This document shows, one piece after another, positions 18,532-28,036 of a stretch of 64,000 nt of DNA. Origin of the DNA: an uncultured Thermomicrobiales bacterium (lineage in GTDB: Bacteria; Chloroflexota; Chloroflexia; Thermomicrobiales; UBA6265); the NCBI GenBank assembly GCA_902806355.1, contig CADCWI010000040.1, positions 27,748-91,747 of the forward strand, given 5' to 3'. Below the pieces are notes generated by a model. The model was given only the letters and a program-made list of their open reading frames with translations, did not search any database and was not told the DNA's origin. Every line of letters starts with the position of its first letter. The first letter of the stretch is position 1. The translations under genes and the position numbers were made by a program.

Positions 18532-18543
18532 GTGAGCGCTCAC
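18532..18543. promoter_or_regulatory. LacI/TetR-type palindromic operator
   Basis: GTGAGCGCTCAC is a perfect 12-bp palindrome matching the core typical of LacI-family and some TetR-family operators. An imperfect copy, GTGAGCACTCCG, lies at 18491-18502, 41 bases away, a spacing of about four helical turns. No LacI or TetR gene is present in the window. Confidence 0.45.
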
Positions 18544-18635
18544 AAGGGAGGGAGTAGATCATATGATCGAATCAGGGCGGCGTCAAGCAATCCGTGACGT
18601 ACACTCTGACCGGTGAGAGGTCTGAGGATTGCTCA

Positions 18636-19418
18636 TCACGCACTGGAGTCATCTGGTTGCAAGAGCGGCGGCACTCCACGAGCTTCGTCAGACGGCAAAT
18701 CGGAATCATCCCCTAGAAAATCCGGACGAGGCAAGCCGGTGACTTTGCCGTCATTGATTTTGAAGTGATCAATAACGTGGCCATCTGCACGGGTCACATA
18801 GACATAGGATTCGACTCCGATTCGCACGTTGATCGTGTATTGCACTCCCGGTGCTGGATGGTCTACTGCACCAACGTGTACGCCCCGCGAAAAGGATTCG
18901 ACTCGAAGGGCAGGATGTCTTTTGGGGTCGTAATAGGAGCTATGCGCATGGTAGAGGCACATCGATTCGAGGGTCCGAATACCCGAGTACATGTAGGCAC
19001 GCCCCCAGGGATCAGCACCTTCGTCCACTGCTTCGTCGCGAGCCTTACGCGTCCGGAAGAACTGAATCAGGAGATCGCCCATGCTGATGTACGCGTCGAC
19101 CGTCTGCACAATAGTGTCGACATCTCCAGCGAGAGTGACTACGAAGTCAATATAGGGACCCGAATCGGGTGGGACCTGATATAAATTTGATTTGATTTCC
19201 AGAGAATCCTTGCCGGCAAGGATCGGCCCTAGTATTTCGGTCACGTCGTCTTCGAAGGTCTTCATATAAGCGGCAAAGCCCTCACGATTTTTTATCCCAT
19301 ACAGTTCGTCAACGTACGGAGTGGGAATTCGGCGCATGAACACAAGCGCGTCAGTTAGGTCATGGTCTGACCACGTAATCGCCCGTCCCGTGTCAAATGA
19401 ATCCGAACCATTTGTCAC
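18636..19418 (-). CDS. Protein of unknown function in the accessory island
   Basis: A 260-aa cytoplasmic protein with no signal or membrane segment. GTG start at 19418 with GGGAGG six bases upstream. The first half is helical and acidic (AYMKTFEDDVTEILGPILAG), followed by short strands. The second half contains SGIRTLESMCLYHAHSSYYD and TINVRIGVESYVYVTRADGH. There is no recognised motif. It is divergent from the XRE regulator at 19546 and could be cargo controlled by it. Lower GC than the surroundings supports horizontal origin. Confidence 0.6.
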   Translation of the reverse strand: MTNGSDSFDTGRAITWSDHDLTDALVFMRRIPTPYVDELYGIKNREGFAAYMKTFEDDVTEILGPILAGKDSLEIKSNLYQVPPDSGPYIDFVVTLAGDVDTIVQTVDAYISMGDLLIQFFRTRKARDEAVDEGADPWGRAYMYSGIRTLESMCLYHAHSSYYDPKRHPALRVESFSRGVHVGAVDHPAPGVQYTINVRIGVESYVYVTRADGHVIDHFKINDGKVTGLPRPDFLGDDSDLPSDEARGVPPLLQPDDSSA

Positions 19419-19516
19419 GCCCCGCCTCCCTGTCTGATCTGTTTTACCGATTATATGGAATCTGACCGGAGTCTAGCAGTCGATGGCAAAACAGACTCTC
19501 TAGCGATCACTTATGA

Positions 19517-19522
19517 TATAAT
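19517..19522 (+). promoter_or_regulatory. -10 element upstream of the XRE-recombinase operon
   Basis: A perfect TATAAT lies 23 bases before the XRE start codon in an AT-rich patch. A good -35 is not seen at 16-18 bp (GACTCT is the nearest). The weak -35 would suit autoregulation by the XRE protein. Confidence 0.45.
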
Positions 19523-19545
19523 GTAGATAAAGGAAAGGAACTGGA

Positions 19546-19932
19546 ATGACGAACATGGGCGACAGTTTCGGGTCACGGCTTCGATTCGTGCGGAAGAGAT
19601 GGTACCTGACGCAACCCCAGTTGGCGGACATTTCAGGTGTTGGAGTCGCGACCGTGCGCCGTGCGGAGAATGGCTACTTCGAACCCCGCCTCGAATCCGC
19701 CCGTCGTCTTGCTGACGCCCTCCATGTTCGGGTCGAATGGCTCTTGACCGGAGACAGTGGCGTCATGGTCCTCCCTTCGCACATGACGGTCGATGAACAG
19801 ATGCAAATGCGTCCATCGGCAGATAGCGAGCATCCGGACACCGTCCTAATCGTCGGACCGGGGCCGTGGTACCGGGACGCCGACGGAGAATGGCAGGTCG
19901 ACGTGGCAGCGGAGAGAATGAATCAGGGATGA
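19546..19932 (+). CDS. XRE-family HTH regulator
   Basis: A 128-aa protein. Residues 8-68 form a Cro/C1-type helix-turn-helix: LRFVRKRWYLTQPQLADISG followed by VGVATVRRAENGYFEPR. The C-terminal half is short and has no peptidase motif. AAAGGAAC lies just before the start. Its TGA overlaps the ATG of the serine recombinase (ATGA), so the two are translationally coupled and the regulator probably controls recombinase expression. It is divergent from the unknown 260-aa gene, so the shared intergenic space could hold its operator. Confidence 0.8.
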   Translation: MTNMGDSFGSRLRFVRKRWYLTQPQLADISGVGVATVRRAENGYFEPRLESARRLADALHVRVEWLLTGDSGVMVLPSHMTVDEQMQMRPSADSEHPDTVLIVGPGPWYRDADGEWQVDVAAERMNQG

Positions 19933-21473
19933 CGACATCAGCGAAACGGGCGGCGATCTATGTCCGCGTCTCCAGCGAAGAACAGGTTCAGGGCTACAGC
20001 CTTTCCGCTCAGGAGCGGGCAGCCGAAGCCTATTGTCAGTCGCACGGCTGGGAGATTGTGAAGACCTATCGGGACGAAGGCCGCAGTGCCCGCACCGACA
20101 ACCTCACCAAGCGTCCTGCATTCGAGGAGATGCTCGACGATGCTGAGCAAGGCCAGTTTGACATCCTGATCGTCCACAAACTCGACCGGTTTGCCCGCAA
20201 CCTGCGCATGACGCTGGAAATGCTCGATCGGCTCGAAACAGCAAGGGTCGGATTCGTCTCGATCTCCGAACAGATGGACTTCACATCCCCCATCGGCAAA
20301 GTGATCCTGGCGACGCTCGCCGCATTCGCGCAGTACTATTCCGACAATCTCAGCACCGAAACGAAAAAAGGTAAAGCCGAGCGCAAGGCCCAGGGCTTGT
20401 ACAACGGGATGCTGCCCTTTGGCATCAAGAAGAACTCGTCCGGGATCCCGGTTCCCGACCCGGAAACCTACGCGGGTCTCCTGCTCGCGTTTCAGCTGGC
20501 AGCCGCTGGGAAAAGTGACCGGGAAGTCGCCCAAGCGCTCAACGCAGCCGGCTATCGCACTACTGGAAACCGCGGGCGCAATCCCTTTACAAAGGACACC
20601 GTCTGTCGCCTGCTCCAGAACCGGTTCTTTTTAGGGGAACTGCCCGACGGGAGTGGTGACTGGATCATGGGGGCTCACGAGCCTGTTCTCGATGATGCGC
20701 TCTTCGACCGAGCCCAAGAGGCGCGGAGGGAGAACCGCACAGCCCCTGGTCCGCGCAGCGTCCCGTCTACCCGACGAACGCATTCACTGTCCGGTCTGGG
20801 CGTGTGCGGCTACTGCGGTGGACGCTTGCATATCCAGACCGATCGTCATGGACGGGCCCGGATCTACTGCTATCGGGGGAGCCAGGGACCCGCTTGCCCA
20901 CAGCGTTCCGTGAAGATCGACGGGATCGAAGCCCAGGTCAGGCAGTATCTGGCGACCTTCCACCTACCAGACGAAACGGTGACCGAGATTATCGACCTGT
21001 ACGACCGAGCGAGCGACCAGCGGGATCACTCTGAGGACCGAAGGCGAGAAATCGCAAATCGGCTCGAGCGGATACGCGAACTCTACAAATGGGGAGACCT
21101 CACAAGGGAGGCATATGCGGCAGAACGGGATCAACTTGGGACGGACCTGAGCACGCTGACCGGAACTACCGATCGAGCCAACATCATGGCACAGGCGGCG
21201 GCGTTCCTGCGCGATTTGCCAGCGGCGTGGGACGCGGCAACGCCGAACGAGCGCAACGCCCTCGCCCGTCTCGTGTTTCAGTCAGTGGAGATCACGGATG
21301 CTCGAGTCGTCGCCGTAGTCCCTCAGCCCGACTTCACCCCGTTTTTCGTAGCCCGAGCAGAAGCGGATGAAATGCTCGTGAGCAACAAAAACGGCCCCGA
21401 GGAGTCGGAGCCGTCAAGTGAGGTATTGAACGGGCGGAAGCGACGGGATTCGAACCCGCGATCTCAGCCTTGA
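19929..21473 (+). CDS. Large serine recombinase (site-specific integrase)
   Basis: A 514-aa recombinase. Residues 7-150 are the resolvase catalytic domain with the nucleophile in YVRVSSEEQ (S15) and HKLDRFARN later. A Recombinase domain follows (QGLYNGMLPFGIKK region), then a zinc ribbon with CGYCGGRLHI and CYRGSQGPACPQ, and a coiled coil about 380-430. It catalyses unidirectional integration of an element between short attachment sites. Start at 19929 overlaps the XRE stop. The last 25 or so residues (from about NGPEESEPSS to RRDSNPRSQP) are encoded by the antisense of the tRNA-Asp terminator and the tRNA gene, so the native C-terminus has probably been replaced on integration. Confidence 0.92.
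   Translation: MTTSAKRAAIYVRVSSEEQVQGYSLSAQERAAEAYCQSHGWEIVKTYRDEGRSARTDNLTKRPAFEEMLDDAEQGQFDILIVHKLDRFARNLRMTLEMLDRLETARVGFVSISEQMDFTSPIGKVILATLAAFAQYYSDNLSTETKKGKAERKAQGLYNGMLPFGIKKNSSGIPVPDPETYAGLLLAFQLAAAGKSDREVAQALNAAGYRTTGNRGRNPFTKDTVCRLLQNRFFLGELPDGSGDWIMGAHEPVLDDALFDRAQEARRENRTAPGPRSVPSTRRTHSLSGLGVCGYCGGRLHIQTDRHGRARIYCYRGSQGPACPQRSVKIDGIEAQVRQYLATFHLPDETVTEIIDLYDRASDQRDHSEDRRREIANRLERIRELYKWGDLTREAYAAERDQLGTDLSTLTGTTDRANIMAQAAAFLRDLPAAWDAATPNERNALARLVFQSVEITDARVVAVVPQPDFTPFFVARAEADEMLVSNKNGPEESEPSSEVLNGRKRRDSNPRSQP
21386..21414 (-). terminator. Rho-independent terminator of tRNA-Asp
   Basis: On the minus strand, ACGGCTCCGA and TCGGGGCCGT form a 10-bp stem with loop CTCC, followed by TTTTTG. 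It lies 21 bases downstream of the tRNA-Asp 3' end. It also lies inside the 3' coding end of the serine recombinase on the other strand. Confidence 0.8.
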
Positions 21474-21508
21474 CAGGGCTGCATGTTAGGCCACTACACC
21501 ACGCCTCC
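21435..21508 (-). tRNA. tRNA-Asp (anticodon GTC)
   Basis: The reverse strand folds as a complete cloverleaf. The acceptor stem is GGAGGCG with CGCTTCC, the anticodon stem CAGCC/GGCTG with loop CTGTCAA giving anticodon GTC, and the T arm GCGGGTTCGAATCCCGT. The discriminator is G; CCA is not encoded. The end of the serine recombinase frame overlaps it on the opposite strand. Confidence 0.95.
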
Positions 21509-21569
21509 AGAAGTGACGAGCCGAAGCGTACCACGCTCCTTCTCAGGGCGTCAACACCGTGCGCTCGCC

Positions 21570-22580
<1,011 letters not shown>

Positions 22581-22635
22581 GACAGCCCCATCCTTCCGAC
22601 GACCAGAGCATGTGCCTTGTGCAGCGACTCTACCT

Positions 22636-22809
22636 CTACGACGATTGCGTCATCATAACGATAGCCCAGATCACCACGAGCAAAAGGTTGAACAACCCGA
22701 ACGCGGCCGCGATCAGGACGATCTGCACCTTGGGAGACGGTGGCCAGAGCCGCCACCCGGCCTGATCCCGAGCGGGCTCTTCCCGATGTGTTGTCTCGTC
22801 ACTCCTCAT
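22636..22809 (-). CDS. 57-aa single-span membrane protein
   Basis: ATG at 22809 follows the TGA of the glycosyltransferase gene directly (TGAATG), so translation is probably coupled. The N-terminal 25 residues are charged (MRSDETTHREEPARDQ), followed by one membrane span (IVLIAAAFGLFNLLLVVIW) and a short tail ending at TQSS. There is no signal-cleavage site. Its place between a glycosyltransferase and MoxR in a tight operon argues for a real gene. It could be a small subunit or anchor of the polysaccharide machinery. Confidence 0.65.
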   Translation of the reverse strand: MRSDETTHREEPARDQAGWRLWPPSPKVQIVLIAAAFGLFNLLLVVIWAIVMMTQSS

Positions 22810-23943
22810 TCATGTTCTCCGGACCATGCTTTCGAATACCGTGGCGAGCCGCGCCGCCGGTTCATGCCAGGAGAACGACCGTGCGCGCGAGATCCGCTCT
22901 ACAGCGCCGTTCTCCTGAACGCTCCCCGTGACGTGCGACGCGATGGCCGCCGCGATGGCCGACGTGTCCGCCGGGTCGACGAACGTTGCGAGATCGCCAG
23001 CCACTTCCCGCAGCGCCGGGGCCGTTCCCGTGATCACTGGTGCTCCAGCGGCGAACGCCTCGAGGATCGGCAGGCCGAATCCCTCCGTCCACGACGGATA
23101 GAGCACGACCGCCGCGCTAGCGTACAAGGATGGCAGCACGGCTTCCGGCACGTAATCGAGCAGATGGACGAGTCCATCAGCCTCCATCCGCCGCGCCAAG
23201 GCCACCGTCTCCTCATAGCCCCAGCCCGGGCGGCCGGCGATTACCAGCGGCAGACGATCACTCGCCGGCATGGTCTGTAGCGCACGGAGCACGCCGAGGT
23301 GGTTCTTGCGCGGCTCGATCGTGCCAACCATTAAGAGGAATCGTTCCGGGACGCCGAGTGCTTCACGGTCCTGAGCACGGAGTATGGGGGCTTCGAAAAA
23401 CCGCGGTTCGATGCCGTTGCGGATGACGACGACCCTGGCTTCCGGCACGCGGAGCCGCTCGATCACGTCACACTTGGTCGCTTCCGACACGACCGCGACC
23501 ACATCGGCCCGGGCGACCTGTCGCGGCACGACCCCCGAAAGATACGACCGCAGTGCGGGAGTCGTCTGCTCGGGATGAGTCAGAAACGCGAGGTCGTGAA
23601 CCGTCACGATCCGTGGCACCCGGATCGCCGGCGGTGCGGTGAAATCGGGGGAGTAGAGCACGTTCCCACGGCCGGTGAGGAACTGGATATCCATGGGTGC
23701 CCGGACCCTGAACCAGAGTCGATCGGCTCGCCGCCGGGAAATCGGAAGGCGGACGACCTTGCCATTGAAGGGCGGCAACCAGGATCGTTCAGCGTCTTTC
23801 GCGGACGGGCCCGCCGGTGCGTGCAGGAGGCGCCACTCCCAGTCCGGGAGCATCGGTATCACCGTGCCGAGGATGTTGCGACTGTATCGCCCAATCCCTG
23901 CCGTCTGGTCGAATGCCGCGCTTGCCTCTACGAGCGCCCGCAT
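22810..23943 (-). CDS. GT4-family glycosyltransferase
   Basis: A 377-aa GT-B enzyme. The N-terminal domain has GIGRYSRNILG and VTVHDLAFLTHPE. The C-terminal nucleotide-sugar domain has LLMVGTIEPRKNHLGVLRAL and the E-x7-E motif in EGFGLPILEAFAAGAPVI. It resembles mannosyl- or rhamnosyl-transferases of surface polysaccharides. Start chosen at 23943, with GGGGAAGG upstream; an ATG five codons earlier is less well placed. It is preceded by the flippase-like gene by 27 bases and followed without gap by the small membrane protein. Confidence 0.9.
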   Translation of the reverse strand: MRALVEASAAFDQTAGIGRYSRNILGTVIPMLPDWEWRLLHAPAGPSAKDAERSWLPPFNGKVVRLPISRRRADRLWFRVRAPMDIQFLTGRGNVLYSPDFTAPPAIRVPRIVTVHDLAFLTHPEQTTPALRSYLSGVVPRQVARADVVAVVSEATKCDVIERLRVPEARVVVIRNGIEPRFFEAPILRAQDREALGVPERFLLMVGTIEPRKNHLGVLRALQTMPASDRLPLVIAGRPGWGYEETVALARRMEADGLVHLLDYVPEAVLPSLYASAAVVLYPSWTEGFGLPILEAFAAGAPVITGTAPALREVAGDLATFVDPADTSAIAAAIASHVTGSVQENGAVERISRARSFSWHEPAARLATVFESMVRRT

Positions 23944-23970
23944 TGACCTTCCCCGCATACCGTCACGCGG

Positions 23971-25113
23971 CTATGCATCATCGGACTTGATCTCCTTGCG
24001 GAAGTTGATGAAGTAGAGCGGCAACCCGATCAGGATCAGGCTCCAGTAGGTCGCAAGCCGATCGAGAATCGCGATCGCGGCCGCGGATCCCCCATTGACG
24101 TTCAATTCCTTGAGGAGCCAGATCATGAACGCCTCGACGTAGCCAAGCCCTGCCGGCGTGAAGGGCACGATCGTCACGAGTGCACTCAGCAGAGAGACCA
24201 CGCTCGACTCGGGAATGCTCAGGTTTACCCCGAGGGATTTGGCGACGAGATACACCCGCAGGCCGTCGCCGATCCAGATCAGTACCCCGATCCCCCCGTA
24301 CGCAAAGGGATTGCGAAGAATCTCGAAGATTCCCGTATGCAGCTTCTGGAAGTGATGCGTGAACCGGTCGGGGATAATCCGCTCGAGCCGTTCGCGAAGC
24401 AGGAACAGCATCAAGGCGCCGACGACGCCAACGACCACGACCACTCCTCCGAGCAACACCGCCTGCTCGGCACGAGCTGGCGCATGGGTGCCGAAGACGA
24501 GAATGCCAGCACCGAGCACCATCATGACCATCACCACGAGGTCGATCAGGCGCTCAGCGAGAATCGTTCCCAATCCGACACCGAAGGAGGTTTTCGAATG
24601 CTGTTTGAGCAGGTAGCTCCGGTAGGCATCACCGAGGCGGGCAGGCACGACGCAGTTCGCGAACCAGGAGAGAATGAAGATCTTCACCATCCCCGGCAAT
24701 GACGGCAACGGGTGTCCGTGCTCCGCGTCGATCCCCACCCGCTCCAGCATCATCTTCCAGCGAATCGCCCGGATGACGAATGTTGAATAGAACGTGACCA
24801 CGGCCAGGGCGAACAAAAGGGGATTCGCTCGTCTCAGCCTCGACCACACATCAGCCGGATCGATCTCCAGCCGATCGAAGACGAAGTAGACGATCAGCGC
24901 CGCGAACGCGAACGATGCCAGCGTGCGGGGTTCCCTGAAGCGGCGTCCGAGTGACCCGGGGTCCTGGCCTTCGGGTTGACTCCGGAGCTCGGGAGTCGCT
25001 GTCTCGACATCGGATCGCCGACTGACGGGTTGAACGACTCGCCGCCGCTTTCCCGCATCGTCATTCGAAGCCGGAACTGCGGGATGCTCCGTCGATGTGA
25101 TGTCAGTCGTCAT
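23971..25113 (-). CDS. Flippase-like membrane protein (LPG synthase TM family)
   Basis: A 380-aa membrane protein with a soluble N-terminal 65 residues, then about eight membrane spans. The pattern LSWFANCVVPARLGDAYRSY, then GLGTILAERLIDLVVMV, is the hallmark of the lysylphosphatidylglycerol synthase / YbhN / AglD-like family. The C-terminal VTIVPFTPAGLGYVEAF also fits. Members move or modify lipid-linked molecules; there is no C-terminal aminoacyl-transferase domain here. Its ATG overlaps the TGA of the upstream gene (ATGA). It is probably an accessory for lipid-linked glycans. Confidence 0.85.
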   Translation of the reverse strand: MTTDITSTEHPAVPASNDDAGKRRRVVQPVSRRSDVETATPELRSQPEGQDPGSLGRRFREPRTLASFAFAALIVYFVFDRLEIDPADVWSRLRRANPLLFALAVVTFYSTFVIRAIRWKMMLERVGIDAEHGHPLPSLPGMVKIFILSWFANCVVPARLGDAYRSYLLKQHSKTSFGVGLGTILAERLIDLVVMVMMVLGAGILVFGTHAPARAEQAVLLGGVVVVVGVVGALMLFLLRERLERIIPDRFTHHFQKLHTGIFEILRNPFAYGGIGVLIWIGDGLRVYLVAKSLGVNLSIPESSVVSLLSALVTIVPFTPAGLGYVEAFMIWLLKELNVNGGSAAAIAILDRLATYWSLILIGLPLYFINFRKEIKSDDA

Positions 25114-26552
25114 GAATGCCGAGCCGCCAACTGTGTGCCCACATTCAGGCCCTTTCCGTCAGATTCAACGCGTTCCGTCGAGAAACGAGCCATACCGATG
25201 GCTATCACCAACGCGAGCTGGATGCCAAGGCTCAGCACGTTCAGATAGTCAACCATGCTATGGACCATGAATGCCACAAACGTCGCCCCAGCACCTGTTG
25301 TCAACGCCAACCCGAAGGGAGACTTCGGTCGCGACCTTCCGTTCCCTAGTGCGGAAAGCACCAGGCCACACCAGGCAATAAACGACACCAGACCAGGAAG
25401 CCCGCTCTCCGCACCCAACTGCAAGTAGCCATTATGGGCGTGCCCACGGCTCCGTCGAAAACGCCACTCAGGAGTGTACTCCCGGAACTCACGATCGAAA
25501 TCCCCGGCCCCGACTCCACTGAACGGATTGTCGGCGAGCATCCGGGTCGCGGCACCCCAGTGCGCGCGACGTTCCTCCGTTGCCCAATTCGCCGGAGTCA
25601 CGTGCACCCGCCCCCCGAACGACTCGAACGCTGCTATCCCCCGTTCCCACGCCCCATTGCCCACGGGAGTCTGCATCAGGACGAGGCACGCACACAGCCC
25701 CAGGCCGAAACAGGCGAGCCGTGTGCGAGCGGGCAACAAGAAGGGGATCACCAGAAGAGCAGCCCCGAAACCGAGCCAGCCGCCGCGGGACTGGGTCAGA
25801 AGGAGCGTGATCGTGCCTATGGACACGGCCGCCAGCAACAACGCCAGCATGCCCGGCGTGATCTGAGACCGGAGTGGTGCAGAAAGGGCAACAGCAAGGA
25901 CCGCCAGCAGGAGGGGAACCGAGAGCTCAAGATAAGCGGCGAGCGGGTTTGGCTCACCGAACGTTCCGTAGGCTCTCAGCACGCCGTTGACGAAGAACGA
26001 CGCCGGCCCGTCCTCCGCGACTACCTGCGCAATCGCGTAGGTCGACACTCCAATCACGGCCACAGCCATCGATCCAAGGACGATCAGTACCTGATGGACC
26101 GATCTGAGCTCGGTGCGCGCCACAAGGTACGCGAACAGGGCAACACTCCACTGATATACGACCGACGCCCAACGCATGCCGTCTTCCGCCGCGACGACTG
26201 AACCGACAAGTGCGATCAACACGCTGGCATAACCCCACGTCACACGGTCGAGGGGAACATGCCTCCGCACGGCACGCGGCAACCAGCCCACTGCCAGGCA
26301 GATGACCGCCATTTTGGTCACCGTGACTGTCGTCCCATGCATTTCAAAGACGAAGGCGGTCTGCACCGGCACACTCACGGCCAGCAGACCAAGCATGATC
26401 TCCGTTCTCCTGAACGCCAGAAGAGAACCGGCGACAATGACCGCAGCGAGGGATGCCCATGGCACCAGCGGGCTCAGCGTCACCGCAAGGGCAATCGTGG
26501 CTAGGGCAAGGAGGGGCATTGAGGGGTCAGGGATGGTGAGGACCCGCTTCAT
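25110..26552 (-). CDS. O-antigen ligase/polymerase-like membrane protein
   Basis: A 480-aa protein with about ten to twelve membrane spans and the large external loop of the Wzy_C / WaaL family, including GVGAGDFDREFREY and RGHAHNGYLQLGAESGLPG, where the His and Arg residues are conserved. It polymerises or ligates polysaccharide repeats on undecaprenyl carriers. The start at 26552 overlaps the previous stop (ATGA), which decides against a start 100 codons earlier. The next gene also starts within its stop. It is the second of two such proteins in tandem. Confidence 0.85.
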   Translation of the reverse strand: MKRVLTIPDPSMPLLALATIALAVTLSPLVPWASLAAVIVAGSLLAFRRTEIMLGLLAVSVPVQTAFVFEMHGTTVTVTKMAVICLAVGWLPRAVRRHVPLDRVTWGYASVLIALVGSVVAAEDGMRWASVVYQWSVALFAYLVARTELRSVHQVLIVLGSMAVAVIGVSTYAIAQVVAEDGPASFFVNGVLRAYGTFGEPNPLAAYLELSVPLLLAVLAVALSAPLRSQITPGMLALLLAAVSIGTITLLLTQSRGGWLGFGAALLVIPFLLPARTRLACFGLGLCACLVLMQTPVGNGAWERGIAAFESFGGRVHVTPANWATEERRAHWGAATRMLADNPFSGVGAGDFDREFREYTPEWRFRRSRGHAHNGYLQLGAESGLPGLVSFIAWCGLVLSALGNGRSRPKSPFGLALTTGAGATFVAFMVHSMVDYLNVLSLGIQLALVIAIGMARFSTERVESDGKGLNVGTQLAARHS

Positions 26553-28036
26553 TTCGGGGCCGTCAGAGGATCGCTCCTGGCTGTCAGGATGAATGCAACG
26601 GCGAGCCATGTCAGCACCGCCAGATCCGGCAGGAAGTATCCGTTGTCGATCATCCCATGGGCGAGGCCACCAACCAGCGCCGCCACGCCACCGATGGCGG
26701 CTGCATCCGCTCGAATCGAGGTCAGCCACCTGGCGCACCAGGCAACGAGCCCCGCGGCGATGCCGGTAAAACACGCGAGACCCGCGACGCCGAGTCGCAG
26801 CCAGACATCGAGGGCCAGGTTGTGGGGATGGGAGGTATAGCGCTCCAGCCACGCCGCCGGTTCGATGTATCTCCTGCTGTACTGGTAGAGAAACTGGTCA
26901 GGACCAACCCCGAACAGCGGGTGGTCGAGCGCCATACGGAATGCGGAGCGCCAGATCGCGAATCGCGTCGGTTCCGAACCGAACCCGCCAGCATCGAAAA
27001 GCCGCTCCCGCGCGGTCGCCACCAGAACGAGAGCACCCGCGAGGGAGAGCCCCGCAAACCAGATCAGCGCTCGCCGCATGCGCAGCAACAGCAATGCGGA
27101 CACGGTTCCGATCACTACGGCGATCAGGGCTCCACGGGAAAACGTCGCGAGCACTCCCACGGCCTGGAACGCGATACAGACCCAGAGCAGCGATGATGAT
27201 CTTGGCAGTCGCAAGCCGAACGGAAGCGTGATCAGCAATGTTCGTTCAAGAAACAATGCGAGATTGTTGGGATGGGAATATGTCGCGGTCGCGCGCCTGA
27301 TTGCCCCGTCAATGACACCGCCGGTGCCAGTGTAAAGCTCGAGACAAGCGACCGCTCCGACAACGGCGCCAACAGCAACGACACAGCGCCAGACGTAGGT
27401 TCTTGCCGACCGTTCGCGGAAGACCACCAGCGCGCACCACAACAGCAGCAGCGGTTCCACTATGACAAGACGGAGCTCCCGCAGCGCCTCGGCGCGATAG
27501 GCGGTCTCGGGCATCGTCCAGAACGCAAGGAATCCGGTCGGTAACAGCAGGAGCGCCGGGAATACCACTTCTATTGGGCTGGCTACCGCCACAATGGCCG
27601 TCCGGATGACCGTCCAGCCGGACAACACTGTTCGCAGAGCCAGTCCCGCGGCAGACGTCAGGATGCCGATTTCCAGCAAGCTGAACGATCCGACGGAGAG
27701 TGGATGGATCTCGAATGCGGTGGGAACCGCAAGCACAACCCCGCCCAAGGCTCCACAGGGAGAGACTGATGCAAGCGCGATCAGTATCCCCACCATCGCG
27801 AAAGCCAGGATCGGTAGCTCGCCGGTGTCGTTCCAGATCGCCACGCCGATGGCCACGTAAGCCGCGGTGACGAGGCAGGCGACACGCAGCCCTCCGCTCG
27901 CACTGGCGAGCATGGCAGAAACGACATCGGTTTGCGGCTCGTGGATCGTGACATCACGACCGACGCTTCGCTTTCGCTCCGGGGCTTCGTGACCCGCAAG
28001 TGGCAGTGCTGAGCCCTTGATGCGCTGCTCAGGCAC
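26549..28036 (-). CDS. O-antigen ligase/polymerase-like membrane protein (tandem paralogue)
   Basis: About 495 aa with ten or more membrane spans. The Wzy_C loop holds GVGPDQFLYQYSRRYIEPAA and HPHNLALDVWLRLGVAG, the typical H-N-x6-W-x2-L-G pattern. It is diverged from the gene downstream but has the same architecture, so polymerase and ligase functions may be shared between the two. The start is uncertain: GTG at 28036 overlaps the upstream gene by eight bases, whereas ATG at 28096 would overlap by 68 and has no better ribosome-binding site. Its TGA overlaps the next ATG. Confidence 0.82.
   Translation of the reverse strand: MPEQRIKGSALPLAGHEAPERKRSVGRDVTIHEPQTDVVSAMLASASGGLRVACLVTAAYVAIGVAIWNDTGELPILAFAMVGILIALASVSPCGALGGVVLAVPTAFEIHPLSVGSFSLLEIGILTSAAGLALRTVLSGWTVIRTAIVAVASPIEVVFPALLLLPTGFLAFWTMPETAYRAEALRELRLVIVEPLLLLWCALVVFRERSARTYVWRCVVAVGAVVGAVACLELYTGTGGVIDGAIRRATATYSHPNNLALFLERTLLITLPFGLRLPRSSSLLWVCIAFQAVGVLATFSRGALIAVVIGTVSALLLLRMRRALIWFAGLSLAGALVLVATARERLFDAGGFGSEPTRFAIWRSAFRMALDHPLFGVGPDQFLYQYSRRYIEPAAWLERYTSHPHNLALDVWLRLGVAGLACFTGIAAGLVAWCARWLTSIRADAAAIGGVAALVGGLAHGMIDNGYFLPDLAVLTWLAVAFILTARSDPLTAPK

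Larger units (their letters stand above)
18240..18635. other. Gap with a palindromic operator and small frames
   Basis: No gene of normal size. The stretch holds the 24-aa minus frame at 18416-18490, the palindrome at 18532-18543 and a 17-codon plus frame preceded by GGAGGG. It looks like a regulatory region whose original genes were lost. Confidence 0.4.

Noticed and set aside
21415..21473. C-terminal RRDSNPRSQP of the recombinase as a native domain
   Set aside because: These residues come from reading the tRNA-Asp gene in antisense, a common effect when genes run into tRNAs.
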